The notes beneath the pieces were generated by a model. The model did not search any database. It was not told the origin of the DNA and worked only from the letters and a program-made list of their open reading frames with translations. Of a DNA stretch of 64,000 bases, positions 28,501 to 43,500 are shown in pieces (the first letter of the stretch is position 1; the number at the start of each line of letters is the position of its first letter). The stretch spans positions 61,325,257 to 61,389,256 of the forward strand of contig OX104128.1 of assembly GCA_944470555.2 (NCBI GenBank), given 5' to 3'. This stretch comes from Heterobilharzia americana. Taxonomy: Eukaryota > Platyhelminthes > Trematoda > Strigeidida > Schistosomatidae. The position numbers were made by a program, and so were the translations under genes.

Positions 28501-31500
28501 CATACGTCAGTCAGACAAGACTCTCGGTGAGTGAAGTGCAATTAAGATGTGGTCAGTAAGCAGCTAGATCTTGTAGCCCAGCTGGTAGAGCAGCCAGTCG
28601 GTAACCCAAAGACCACTAGTTTGAATCAGGCCCAACCCAGATTTTCATTTCTCCTCCAATCATCACCCGGTAATATAAATAACTGTCACAATCAGAATGA
28701 ATCGTGTACATCATCAATTACGACTATAAATACTATTCAGAGAAAGTTTTCTAATGAAACGTGTATCCCAGTTTCCACTGCTTATTGCCACCAACTAAAA
28801 TAACATTGAGATGAGATTCAAAGCACTAGCAAGTCATCTTTCATTCAGAGAACTTGTATACCGATGAAAATCAACAATTGTAATAGAGTGATCAGTAAGA
28901 AATTACAAGCATCAATGAGTTTTAAGAGGTATTTCAACTCTATATTAAATTTTCAAGCTCTAATACACCTGTAGGTATATCTTAGGTAGTATATTTTCAT
29001 GCCCTTAATACATGTTCATTTTTGAACAAATGCACACAGAAATGTGATTGATACGGAGCATGTATACTCATGATTCTAAAGTTCTTATACTCAACGTGCA
29101 TCTATGCAGATTGAATCCAATATCCTGAAGAATATTTGAAAATTTTAAAATGACTTGCAAATTAGTAAGTCCATACTTATGCTACTAACTAAATTTCAGT
29201 AGTACAACTGACATTTGTGCAATATCTAACCATGCTAAAACGATGTACACTTAACTCTGTGATATTGAAAAAATGTCCCTAAATAAGTTTGATTAGAACA
29301 GCCACTATTCAATAGGAAAACAATACCATTCAAGTCATTTAGCAACAACTGGAGTGAAATTAACATCTAGTCAGCAGTCGGTCCTCGTGGCTCATTTGAA
29401 GGAGCACTAGGTCGGTAACCTGGAGGTTGATTGTTTGAATCACGTCACGACCTAGATTTTCATTTCACCTTGTACTAGTAATACGAGTCTGGCGAACAAA
29501 GGCTATCCCAAACAGTTGTACTGATAAATAAATGTTTGCCACAAAAAATTCCATTCAAATCATGAACTGGTATTCTTCCCATTTTTTATTTAGCTCCTTG
29601 AAATGATGTGCAGTTTAAGTACTTATTAGAAGGTAATTCGATATGAAAGTTTTCGAAGACTGGCTGACTCCAAGGTAGTGGTTGAATGATAACGTGTTTG
29701 CTTGAAGGCTTTATGGTTCAGGGTTTAATCATTGGCGGGATCAAGGGTAGGCGCTGCTGGGGATCGCCTTAACCAGGTAGTTAAACTTAGAGCTCCTGAT
29801 AACTGAATTATTGTCATCACTCTATCCACTTATACAATGTATGAGACTTATAAAGTTTGCGGTCTCTCACTGACTCGTTCAATGATTTTCAACCTTCATT
29901 TTTATTTTCAGGTCAACATACATTTTACCTGTCACTTCTAAAGAAATATTTTTGAACTAAGACGAATGTTTGTGATCCCATTTTGCAGAAAGATATTCAG
30001 TTCTTACACCTTAAAACTCAAACGCTGCAAATTCTATATTATTTCGCTCTGAATGTAAACAACAAATTTTTTCAGGGCCCCGACAGGGCAAAAAGAATGA
30101 GAAACGACCTAATCCCTTTTACTGGTCGTTTCAAGGTCACACAAAATTCACTCCAGGATAGCAGATTTCCGTGATTCTACCATCGATTAAGTTACATGAC
30201 GCAATCAAGTGGTCAGTTGGATATTTGGAGGAACTTAACCTCTGTAATACTAATATACTGAGTGAGAGAATGAACAACTAGCAGTCACAGTCGATATAAA
30301 TGCTGTTGGATAATGCTGTTTTATGCTGTCAGTGTGAACGAACTGTAGTTGAAAGAAACTGTGACTAAATGATATTATATTATTATATAGCTAGCCTAGT
30401 AGACTATTTGTTGACTTATCTAAGGAGTTTACACGGCCTTTGTCTTTTGTTTTCAATAATGTCCATGGAGCTTTCTCATCTCTGATATTTTCCTTATAAG
30501 TCCTGTAACACTTGTAGTTACATGTCAGAGCGTATTGGTTGAAGAGAAATACCTGATCACTAATTTCTATCGGTTGTGCTCATGCGTTGCTGAGTTCCGA
30601 TATTGGGTCGCCAGTCATCATGGGATTGCCTTCACTCCATCTTTTGAGTTTTGCTTTAAGTTTGTGGTGGAACTGTAGCGAAAGAAGTTTCATAGCTTCA
30701 TTTGTTAGACTCGTTAGGTTGTGTCCTTGTAATAACCACTGACTCAGATTCTTAACGGTTGCCGTCTACTTTCTTGCCTGGTGTGGATTTTGATTTATTC
30801 GTATTGTACCACCTATACTACTTTTCTCTGTATACCATCCTTTTAGAGCTTTTGTGAGGGAAGCATGTAACTTACTTAATGACAGACGAACTCTAGGTCA
30901 AACAGAAAGTTATTTGTCTGTAAATGTTTGCAAATTGAAAATCTTACCCTGTCTCTTTCACTCCTTAATTCATCAATCAATGTACCGTCTGAAGCTCTAT
31001 ACTGTTCGAGATAAACAATGCGCTCTTTTAAAAGATTGCCATTTGAATTATACTTTGATCGTTCCTCCCTTAAATTGTTCACTTCTGATTCCAAATCTGA
31101 AATAATCTTTAGTAAAGTATAGGTCAAATAAAGTATGATTATTTGAAATATTCAAAAAATAGGTTTTTGTTTAATCCATCATGAAAGATTATTTGAAATA
31201 TTGAATGCAGGTAATTATTTATTCAAAAAAAGAGTAAGCGTCAATTTTGTGCTGGTATTCATCGAGTTCTGATATCAGTAAGAGAAACATTGAGAATATG
31301 ATGGCATTGCACATCTGTTTCCTGTCAGTGTGGGATTCCTAATCATTGCCTACTGGTGACTTCGTCAGGAATTAAAATTACAACCACCAGGTCTTGTGAT
31401 TAGAACTTCACCATTTAGCCACTGAGTTGCAAGCTAATGATCGACGTTTCCTCATTTCCTCATCTTAATTCGTGATATAGTGCAGCGATCATCTAGTGCC

Positions 31501-34500
31501 ATCGATGAGTATCTGTCATTTCATCCTACATGGCTGACCCTATAGGTCACAACATTTCATTAGAACTTTAGGAAGCCCATCTTGAAGAGGCCTCCAAATC
31601 AGGTCAATGATAGAGTTATCCAAGTAGGGTGTGAACAGAAATACTCATCCATCGCACTGAATGATCGTCGCGCTATATCGTGAATCAACATGAAGAAGTA
31701 GAGAGATTTGGAGCGTTGAATTCCGATTCAGTGGCTAAATGGTAAAATGCTCACTGTAAAAACTGACAGTCCTAGTTTTAATTTCTGGGGAAGTCATGTA
31801 CATACACCGATACACTAAAATGAAAAAACTATTCTATTATTCTACTTTTTTAATGGTCGTCTACCTGATGTCGATTCATGATGAGTTCAACCTTGAAATG
31901 AATAAATCCCCACAAACCTCGAAATTAGGGATTATATACTGGCGTTAAAAATGAAATCTTTTCAGCGCAGTTGTGTATGATCATGATTATTGAATAATTT
32001 CTGATTTTTGATAGCTAGCTGCTCATGGACGTCTCATCACCAAAATCAACACTAACCTCATTATCTTTCATATCCTGAGCAAACAAGTTTTCGGTTAATG
32101 CAGAACAATCATCTTCATGTTCATACCTCTTTGACTCAGTTTTCCAAGTGTTTGATTCTCAACTAACGTTTCCACTAAATGACGTCCAGGTTTATCTAAG
32201 AATCTTGCCTACCAAAAGTGCCACACTGAAAGAGTAACTGCAACCTTTAATCCTAAGAAGATGTTGGCCAGTAAGTATCAACCTCGAACCTGGCATCAGC
32301 GTGTAGCGGTTCAAGTTGCCATACTTTATCAAACAAGAGTGCATCAGGATAGAAGATAAAGAAATGGAAACAAAAGTGGTAGAGATTCGTGAAAACTTGG
32401 CAGATGAGGAGTAAGACACTAATGAAATTCCCTTTGACAGTTAAGACGGAGATAACATACAAACATATCTAGGCCACTGACATAAATAATCAGTCATTTC
32501 ACCTCTACCGGGAAGTCAACATTTACCTACATTCCATAGACCGATGGAAAAAAGACTTCATGCATTTATCAACCTAGCCGCATCTAACCGATGCTCGAAC
32601 GGAATACTGTTCGTCTTAGACGCCAAAAGCGTTCCCCACCAAGCCCCTGGGGCACCGTAACCACCTATTGTGCGAAGGGCACTCGGGTCGAGCCTCCGTG
32701 GGAATAATATCACTGGGGCGCAGGTACATCCGGCTAACGAGTCCCAAATAGGACGAAACGCATGTCCAAGATTCCTCTGCTGGTCATCAAGATCAATATA
32801 ACATCATGAATATCCGGCAGTATCGAGGCATCCGCGTAGGAGCCAATCTGTCAACAGAGGTAAGGCGATTCGGCCTTGTATAGCAACGGGAAATCACAAA
32901 TATCATTAAAACAGCTAGTTTGACTTTGTTCGTCTCGAAAAATTTACATACCGTAATATTTTCTCAGACATCAATTAATATTTGACCACTTTCGTCTATC
33001 ACAATCAAAAGTATCAACTTTACTTAGTGTTCTTGTGTTCTTTAAATGATTGTTTTCGGAAATTTTCCAGTTTCTCGGTTTATCACATTTAAAGCGTTAA
33101 TCGCGAATAGCAGGAAAGCCGAAGACCGAACCCACTGAATCATGTTTTAATGAAAAAGTAAGTTAAATGGTGATTTCTACTTAGCTGATGTTGTTTAGTT
33201 GCATATCATAGAGGGCATATTCCCTGAAGTCTCAATAAACCAAGCCAAGTTAATATAGAGTTTCGAGGTTTGCGGCGATTCGTTGATTTCGAGATGGTAT
33301 TCATCACTGACTGACATCATTTGAAGAACCATTAGAAACCTTGGAGGAGTGAAGAGATGTTTCTTCCACGTGTGGGACTCATCAGCAGAGCATACCGATG
33401 ACTTCATCATGGATCGAATCCAGGACCACTATATGTATATATATATACTATTTGCATTCAGCGCAAATAAATTTAAGCCAAGTTGTGATTTTGTATAACC
33501 ACAAATTTTGTCCAATAGAGTGAATTCATTCCATTCAATTGTTTTTTATTAACTGAAACTAGGCAAAGACTTGAATGACTGGTACAAAGTTTTTATATAT
33601 TAATAGAGATCACTGACATTAAAGGCTACTATATAAACTCGTGAATTAAATTATGTTACTTCATTAAAGTTAGAATGGTTGTGCATCACAAAGTAAAGAA
33701 ACCGAATTGGTTATTTCTGCGTTGCTTGTTGAAAATTTCGGATGCAGTTAACTGGCTAGCATCATCTAGATACCAGATGACTTGGTGAAGGAAGAAGATA
33801 ATAATGAACTGAAAAGAGTATAGTTTAATGGGAAAGTATGCATTTAAGGAAGTAACGCTTGTGTTTAAATGCAATATGAGTATCTTTCAGGCGAACAGAC
33901 TAATTAGCATATTAAAAGCGGAAGATCAACCAATGAGGAAAAAGCGTCCTTGAATTCGATAGAAATAAGTGATCATGTATCAGCAAAAAAGGCGGGAAGA
34001 AATTCAAATTTTTGTTAGGCAAATTTGCAAAATTTAAGCATGAAAAGTTTATTTTTGAGGATCTAACATCTTCGACATAAGTAGAGTAGCTTTTAGAGTA
34101 ACTCACAAAAGATAGAAGACTAGTGAGTGCAAAACGTGCACAAATTAAAGGCCTCAAATATTTACTTAAAACCTTCTGGAGTTAGGTGAAATGTCACAGA
34201 GTTGTGAAAGGGAGCAATAAATACACAAAAAGAAACGGATTGTAAACCTTTTGAAAATTCTCTTGATTAACTCAAATTTACCAGGTAAACTCAAAGTTTT
34301 GTCTCCTATAATTTCGAAATATATTTTTTATCAAAGTTAAAGAGTCCAAAATTTAAAAATTCATCTGTATGATTATACTACTAGATAGGGTTGATCAGTT
34401 ATTCTTGGTATATAGGTTTGTTGAATGAATGTCATGGCACTGCCTCAAGTTTCATGTTGATGTTACTTGTTTTGCGATGACTACTGGTAGGATTCAGAAC

Positions 34501-37500
34501 GCTCATTTCATTCTATCTGGGACTCTTCAGATAGATATACCTGGATCCCAATTAGTGATAGTGTTCAACTGAGACCCGAACACAGCATGTGTCGACTTAA
34601 ACATCACCAAGTTATCCACTAGACCATTGCGCGTATCACTTTTTACATACCGATTCTTGTAGTTTTCCATTAGTTATTGGACTGAAACGAACTAGTCAGT
34701 AACTCACTGGGATCCAAATGCATTCAGCTGATGAGTCTCAAGCAGGGCGAAACATGTATCCCGAATTTCAATGATAACCACCACCTACGACATAATGCAT
34801 GTTGTTTAATAATATCCTCTTTTTAAAAATGATTGTTATGACTTCTGAGCTATATGAATAAGCAGAAATGAGATAATGAGATGAAAGAAAAAACTCTGAT
34901 GACACAATATATCAGTGATTAGTGTAGAAACGATATGTCATTTGGAGTATAATAAGCTTAGAGAAACCTAAAAGTGGTTACTTCGAAATCTAACTGTCAA
35001 CCCATAAATTGTATGACTGTTGATTCCGGTACCATCTATAATATCACCTAGCATAAACCTTGAAAGCCGTGATTACGAACTCAAGCCGTATACTTCACTG
35101 TTTTATTTTTGTTATATCTTGTACTGTTGTGCCTCTTTCCTTTCTTTCTTATATTTCATTTTTCCTGAAGTTCTCCGTTTAATGCTTTTTTAACCACTTT
35201 AATTGCATTCGATTTATTACTTGCTAGTATTCTACACTACTTTAGTCACTGAGTCATTTCTTTCGTCAAACAAAGAGGCAAGTAATCAACTCTGTTCACA
35301 CTCAAGTGGAAGATCTTTCACCATATGGGGTTTCTTCTATTCTTGTACACTGTAAAAGTAATTGTTTGAATTATCTGCTAGCTTCAAGTAACTATTGTAT
35401 ACACAGTAGGGTAATATGCACAGTAAATGATTTTGAATTAATATATATACTGTCAGTTATTTGATTATGGAATGTATCCGACTGACTTTAAAGTATTACT
35501 TTTCAAATTCGAACTTTTTCCCGCCTATTATGCTCAAGCACCAAATAGTTTATTCAAACACTGCGTATCGACATCTCGGGATATGTGAAGGATTTTCAAC
35601 CAGTAAAAAATAATAATAGTTCAATTCTTTTAAATCCTTCTATTCTCCTTCATACAAACAACAATTTTGTTTACTCCACTACACATTCACATTGGGCATA
35701 GTGGCGATAAGAAACTCAAACTCTTGCGATCGAAGCTTAAGAGGTTCGTCAACCATGAATACAGTATGGATTCCCTGTTGTCATCCTATTTTTTTTCCCA
35801 CTATATGCTTTGAATAGCTGCTTATTACTGAGTTTATCCATAATATGGTTTAACGATAATCTCTACTGTAATAGTGTCTTACTTGAGTCTGTTGTTTCAA
35901 AGATTCCTCCATTTCTTCAATCCGCTTTGTAACTGTGTCGAATAGTATTGATAACTGAGCTGGTTGCGGAAATGAAAACGAGGAAGCCATTGTATTTCTA
36001 AAACAGCAAACAATATATCATTTTTTTCTGTTAATATCCTTTCAAAATTGAATGCAGTATTGCAATTACGCAATCTTCTTGTGCAGAATAATGATTGCCT
36101 GCTTCATATAATGTACAGTGTTTGCAGTTCATTGAAGAGACCCAAATACAGGAGATCAGTAGTGGCCTGAATATCTCAGTGATAACGTCACTGACTGCAA
36201 CACTAACTGATATGGGTTTGAATCTATGAGGGGATATCAGTTTCTTTGGGCTAACAGGTACTCCTTTCCTACAAACGCCAACAAGCAGGAAACCTCAGTC
36301 AAACACAGATACCCACCGATTGACTCTAACAGACAGACAAACTGACAAAATCACCGTAGAATCTCGCACACATGTGCATCGGCTGAAGTTGCCACACTTT
36401 GCAGTAGTACACAAAGAACAGGTGGAGAGAAGAAGACTGATATCAAAGTACACAAAGTTGTGTGAGAAGATAAAGATAAGGGTTAGTATAAATATTCAGG
36501 CTTTAGAAGATGTCAAGGATTAAACACATCTGCGCGATTGTGATCGATTTTCAGCCATATCATCAAGAGTCCTGAACTACTAATTCCTCTCTTCTCAGGA
36601 CCCCAACCAAGCAGTTACAATCCTCAACACGACCAGCGAACAGATTTAATCGATTAGTGCCTCGTCTTGGTCTGGCCTCCCTGAACTCTTTTCCAACCTA
36701 AACAAGATAGTTGGTGGCTGGACATGCACAGTACATGTCCAAGCCATCTCAGATGACAGTTTACGTTAATAACCTCATCAATCAACTTATCTGTCTGGTC
36801 TAGTAGTAGAGTAAACGATGAATCACCGATTTCATGAATTCATACATGAATTTAACCACTGAGATACTAATGGGTTACACAGACTGAAAAGCAGTGAAAC
36901 AAAGGCGAATCAATGACAAGAATTTTAAGATTTGATTTCTCTGGCTATTAAGTGATAGTTCGAAGCAGTCATCTGAAAGCTAATTTGATATTTTACACTT
37001 AATGGTATGATGAACAGATTCTGCTTGTTTCTTTTTTAAGCAATCAAGTTTTCGTTACCCTTATACGAAAACCATCAGTTTAAACAATAATCTTCTTGAA
37101 CAAGCTTTCCAATTGAACTGGTCAAATTATATCTTATGTAATCCCAATTTTCAATTTAATGGACACAAATTTGATTAACTAACGTTTTTAAAGTTATCTG
37201 TGCTTATGATGTAATCTGGGCAACAGTATTATATGATCAACCAGTCTTTCAAAACAATATATATAGTTGTGGCGGTTAAGAGCGAATTTCAGTAGAGCAA
37301 GAATATAACATATGGTGCAGTCATAAAAATTCCTAGCTTGCAGACTTAACTTCCATTCTAGATCACTTCACAGAGAAAAATAATACATTGAAAACTACTA
37401 AAGGTATAAATATTATTCAGTTTTAAGTTTATGGCAATTTCACTTAGCTCAAAGTGGTATTCATCAAGAAATAACACCAACAAGAAAGCCATTCAAAACC

Positions 37501-40500
37501 TGCTAACATTGAAAGTTTATTTCCTCCCAAAATGAGACACTTCAGCAATACATACCGACCACCCACCAGGAACCAAACCTAGAACCTTCAGGTCTCATAC
37601 TGAGTACGCTGACTATCCAGCTATTGGTTCGGAGTTCATAGGTCTACAGTTTCCTACTTCTCTTAATCCTACGTATAGCCCGATTATACACCAAGGTTTT
37701 CAGTTGGCATCAGAATCACTTCCTACTGGTTGATCTCAAATGTCATGGAACCTTATTAGGACTTCGATATCCATCTCTAAATATGTCACTCATGAACACT
37801 GAACAGCTGACCAGCGCCCAGGGTTTTCAATGATCCTCCAAATAATGTCATTTCGTGATGAATACTACCTTGAAATAATTTTTATTATTTTGCTGAAATG
37901 TTCCTTTAAGAAACTGTTTCTGCAAGTGGTTTTCACCACCAACAGATGTCAACAAGAAAATCAAGAGAGACAGCTATTTCTTCTTACTACAGAACTCCGC
38001 GACAGTGTACGTCTACAACTTCATATCAGCTGTAAACTGGGAGCCTTGGGTGAAAACAGGCAACATGCTAACATTCAGTTTTCCAATTCTAATCAAATAA
38101 TCAACATTGTCTAAATTTAGTCAGCTCACCATATAGTACGACCATCACCAGCTTTCCTCGGTAACCATCGATTCTCATTTCAGAACTATTAGCCAACCAT
38201 CTTGTGACAGAAATCGTTAGGGGTATACAGGGTAAACTTTTCTCAGGTTCCAAATGAAAATCCTGAATTTTTGTACAGAAATATCACTCCTTTACACCAT
38301 CAAATCTTATTTTATTGAAGTAGTTTCAATTAGTTGAATAAACTGATATTGGACTATATGAAAACTGAATTCAAAGTTCTCAGCAATCTGTAAATTTGTA
38401 CATATAAAAAGATTATTGACGCTTGACAGTGACTATTATCAGGTTTGTTTCATTTTCTGATCGAAATCGACGTTTCAGTGACTAGTTAGTTGTTTTGTAG
38501 CACAAGCATTGTACATCAACCCATCTGTTGAACGTCATAGATTGAAATATATCAACTGTGTTATCAGAAAGATTCATTTAAAGTGATTTCAGAAATGAAA
38601 TTTTTCCCACACAGCACCACTGCGGTGAAGAAATCATAACTTAGTATCTCTGGTTAGTGTCAAAACAAACTGAAAACAGGAATACAGAGAGATAGACGAA
38701 TTCAAGGTTGAACTTCGAACGCAAGTGCATCGTTCCAGGTTGCCACACTTCTTGGTAATATATAAAAAAAGGAATAGAAAAAGACTGGCATAAAAGTATA
38801 CAAAGGTGTATAGGAGGACGATGAATTTAGAAATGAAAGTTGATCAAAAAATTCAAGGTATCAAAGATATCAAAGAGTGGGTACATTTGCACTACTGTGA
38901 CTAACGTTTAGCTGTTTCAGTAAAGTCCTCAATCACTGATTTCTGCCGTCTCGAGGACCTCAACCGAGTACTCTACTCCTCTCTGCACAGCTCAGACCGA
39001 CTATGTCTCTGTCTGGTCATCCTCAGCCTTCATCCTACCGAATTCCAAGTTGGATGATACGGCATGTTGAGGTAATCTGCGGATTGGCATGCGCAATAAG
39101 TGTACAAGTCACCTCAGTAGCTGAAGGTTCACAACCTCACTGACCGATTCTCTACTCTTGTCTAGTACCCTTCGCTTGGCCTCAACACCGCTCACACTGT
39201 GATAACTATAAGCAAGCGACGCTAAGAAAACACCTGTAGTCAAAACCTGTAATCCGTTCATATCTTCCACTTTCAACGGCTATGTCTTAAAGCCACATAA
39301 CAGGACAGAACGAGATGCAGGTCAGACATCTCGCCGGTGGCGTAGATGACGCAAGTTGGCAAGCGCTAAACAAGCCTTCCTTATCTCAACTGAGATTTTG
39401 TCAGCAACCACTCCGTTAGATCTGAAGCCACTCCCTAAGTAAGCGAAGTGGTTGATGCATTCCACCACCTCTATCTCTGTCATTAAAATGGAAGTAGGTG
39501 CAAACCAGTCCTGGAGCATCGTCTTCAATTTCACAGGTGCGAGACACACACAGCCAAAGGTGCTCAGATTTCTGCTCAACGCATTTATAAGACCCTGCGT
39601 TTTGTCAGCGCTTTTAACTGTCAGGAAAATATCGTCCGGAGAATCCAAGTCAACCAGATAGCTACCAAGAAGTAGGTCAAACCCTGCGAAGTTATGCCTA
39701 TTAGTACATCTAACGAAGTTAAATGGGAACGGTGACGGCTGACATCCTCCAGTCAACAAATGATTCGAAAGTATGAGTAGGATAAACTACCACCCTGAGT
39801 CGCCTCCTTGGGGGTTCATCAGTTCACCTGCGCCCGTGCAGCTGGTTACATAGGGCATACAAAGCGTATTCTATCCAAGAGCATCTCCGAACACTGTCTT
39901 GCATGTCTTTTTAAAGCAGAGTGCCAACCTATAAACTTGGTTTTAGAGCATATGGTTAAATCTGGTCATTCTCTTTCACTAAAATCGTCGCTCAAAGTTA
40001 TTTGTAAAGTCAAAGCAAACATTATGAAGGAAGTATGGACTCATCATCTGAACACCGCAGAAGCCTTGGCAACTTATCGCTTCAATCCTGATCTCCAACC
40101 TTGTGTTGATCTTCTGGGCATAATCACTTTCTATCTCTTTTGACAATTTTCTATGACCCATTAGCCATTGATGGATATGTTTTTGTTGTAACTGTGAATA
40201 CGAATGGATAGCTTTTGAAAATAATTCGTTGAAAAGAAAAGTATTTCGCTGAATTATCTTTTGTTACTTATGTATTTCTTGTTCACATAATAGAATGGAT
40301 AAACTACACGCTAGCTGAATTGATACTGGAACCTGATTAATATTTAAACCTCATACTTCAGTCGGGAGATAGTCCTTTGTGCGAATCAGAGGGAGGCTTT
40401 GACTTAAGTACTGTCACAACCAGGCATTCTAGTGCATCTCTAGACTAGTAAAACCTTTAAAATTTTCTATTTAATGTAGTACATTGACTAAAAAGATCAT

Positions 40501-43500
40501 ATTTTCGGCAATTTATTTGGTAAAATACGTTTTTCGTGGAGAGACTTGATTTATCGGTAAATGTTTCATTTCTACAGAAAACTGGTCATTAGAAAATGGA
40601 TACATATAAATGAAAATTTTACAAAAGGAAAAATCTATGTTATGGATTTCAATTATATGCAATTAACAATTATTATTTCCTCTAAATGTGGTTTATTCTA
40701 TGAGATCGGTATTGATAAATCAGTATTAAAAATTTTCCACTGAACTTACGCAAACTTTTGAATAGCATGTATATCATCTGAAGTCCAATCAAATTTCTCT
40801 TGTTCTGGTGTAATAGAGTGAGTAGATACATTATTATCATCACTATCTTTACGTTGAAACATTGACTCCACTTCATTTATTCTATTCAACTGTTTTTCAC
40901 GTTCTACTGCATCACCTCTTGCAACTTGAAGTGATTGTGTTAAACTATGTATACGTTCCTCTAATAAACGTATACGAGCTTCTGATCTTTCATAAGCTGA
41001 TTCAGTTTTCGCCAACTCCTAGATAAATGGTTGATATAAACTAAGACGTTAAACATGAAATAGTCAAGCTAAGGTGTAATGAGAAATGATTTGTTCCATG
41101 AACTAATATCAACAGTAGCAAAGAGATCTAAACTAGTAACTGAACTACTTTGAGTAGGTACTCATAGGAATTAATATAAAATTGAAATGAATAATCTTTA
41201 CCTTAGATTTCGAATCCATCAACGCTTTAATCAAACGTTATGATTGTCAAAATGTGGCAAAAGTCTGGTGTTATTGTCAGTCCAGTCTTCGATGGTCGAC
41301 ATGTTTAAGCAATGAACTTTATGATGCTAAAGCAAATCCAGCGTTAGGTTTATAGAAGATGAATTTCAAAAGCTTGAAAATGTATTCATACTTGTGAATC
41401 GTCTCAGTCAATGATTAACAGTAACAAGTTAATTAAAGTCATTATTATGTACATTAGTCTGTTATATTTGAAGATAGTTGGAATATAATTTGAAAAACAT
41501 TGACATCACGGATTGACGTCAGGTGAAGAAATATTTGAAACTTGAAAGCACTGGACAGGTGTTTCGTCCTAGTTTTATTATCCTTAGCAGTGCACACGCA
41601 TATTCTTGTGAAGGATCGATCCCACGGTCGTAAGTTCTGATGGTAAGCATCATACCACCCTGTCACTGAGTGAGATTTTAGAAGACCACTGCTTTCAACT
41701 TCTTTGGGTGATCTGTAGGACTAAAATGGTTGGGTGTGATGATGGATGCTTATCGGTGACATCATGTCACGTTTGCACTATATCGAAAGTTGAAAAAAGT
41801 TAAAGAAACTAAGTCATATGTTCTCATCTCACTGGCTAAATGACACTGTCATCACTAAATTACCCAGTGGTCATAAAATTGATTCCCAGTGAGGTTACAG
41901 ATGCACACCACTCAGGATTCATAAAGCAAGATGAAACGGCTATCCATTGCTTTTATGTTCACAATGATTCTCTACCTGACGTCAATCTATGATGAAAACT
42001 ACTCTGAACTAAACTGATTAAACCAAAGCTTCAAATGGATTAGCGTTTTCTTTTGAAGCGCTATAGAACAGGGTATACTGCGATCTCGACTGAGCACATA
42101 ATATTCTTTCTATGATAAAACTATCAGTTTCAGAAGACCTTCTTATTACCATGGTATAGATCAATATTCACACAAACTGTCTCTTCTAGACCAGGATTTC
42201 GAATAAGAATGGCATCGTAGGTAACTTTTTAACTCTCATTCTCAAGCAGTCTTGTGCGTTCAGCCAACAATCATGTGTTAGAGTACAGCATGAGAACCCA
42301 TAGTTGCCACTAGCGAATCAGTAATTGTCTTGCCTTCATGTTGGAGCTTCTTTAGGCTTATCTAATTGGAGCACAGTTAACACTGGTTTAAAAGTTCAGG
42401 TATTTTAAGAGATTGATAGCGGATACCAAAGGGTAATTACCGAGGATGACAACCCAACTACAATAATTCCACCGTAAATAACTATAGTAAAATAGTTGAA
42501 AATTACTTAGTAATGTCATTTGAATCATTTCCAAGTGACTGTGACATTTCTACTAACCATAAGCTGGACTGTCTCATACTCATCTAGTTCAAAATTGCAC
42601 TCACTTTCTATAGTATAGCATGGCCGGGTAGTAGTATAGCAATCAGCCATTATGCATCAAATGCAACTTACAGCCTAGTAAATAAACTTATATCTGGTGG
42701 ATGAGTTACATTACTTGTATTTATACGTGGAGGTTTCTCACTAATTCTGATGGATCATTTCTTGTTCGTGTCTACCCATATTATAAGGCATATACTAGCA
42801 CATCAGACACGTAGAACTGAAGGCAAAAACAAGAGTATGAAATCCTAGGGAACAAAAAAATTCTAGATGAGTCCACGGTAATAGCTACACTGCTAACTTG
42901 TAAATATATACTAGAGAATGGAAGGGTGAGTTTAGTCATTCGTGTATTAATTTTGAAATTGTCCGCCCAGGTGTTTTCCTCACGGTCAATAACATATCAA
43001 AATTAATTTGTTTTAACAAGATCTGATTTGCTGTATAATCAGAAGGAACAACAATGTAAGATTTGCATTCCTTGACAACAGCTATACAAACAAACAAAAC
43101 TTTCATTATAAAACTCCCTGATAGCTATTCTCATGTGAGACAAGTGCTACTAGTTAACTTATCAGAAAAAAATGCAACTATTAATGATACCTAGAAGTCA
43201 GATGAAATGATTCAATCCAGTAGATTTCGTCCTTGTTGCCAATTGAAGTGACTAGGAGAATATTAACAAGAATGCAGACTATATTAATGTTATGGCTCAA
43301 CGGACTAGATACGGAGAGCAACTGTTCTTCCTCAAAACCTTACACTCAACTCAGCCTCTAAAATCAAAAGGCAAAGAAGGGTCTATGACTGTAAAGGAGA
43401 CTCTTTATTCGATAAAAGTACATCATTTACTTACAGCTGACATGAACATATAAAACCGTTAAGTCAAAAGCTGGATGTTTATTTTGACTGGTCAAGTGTA

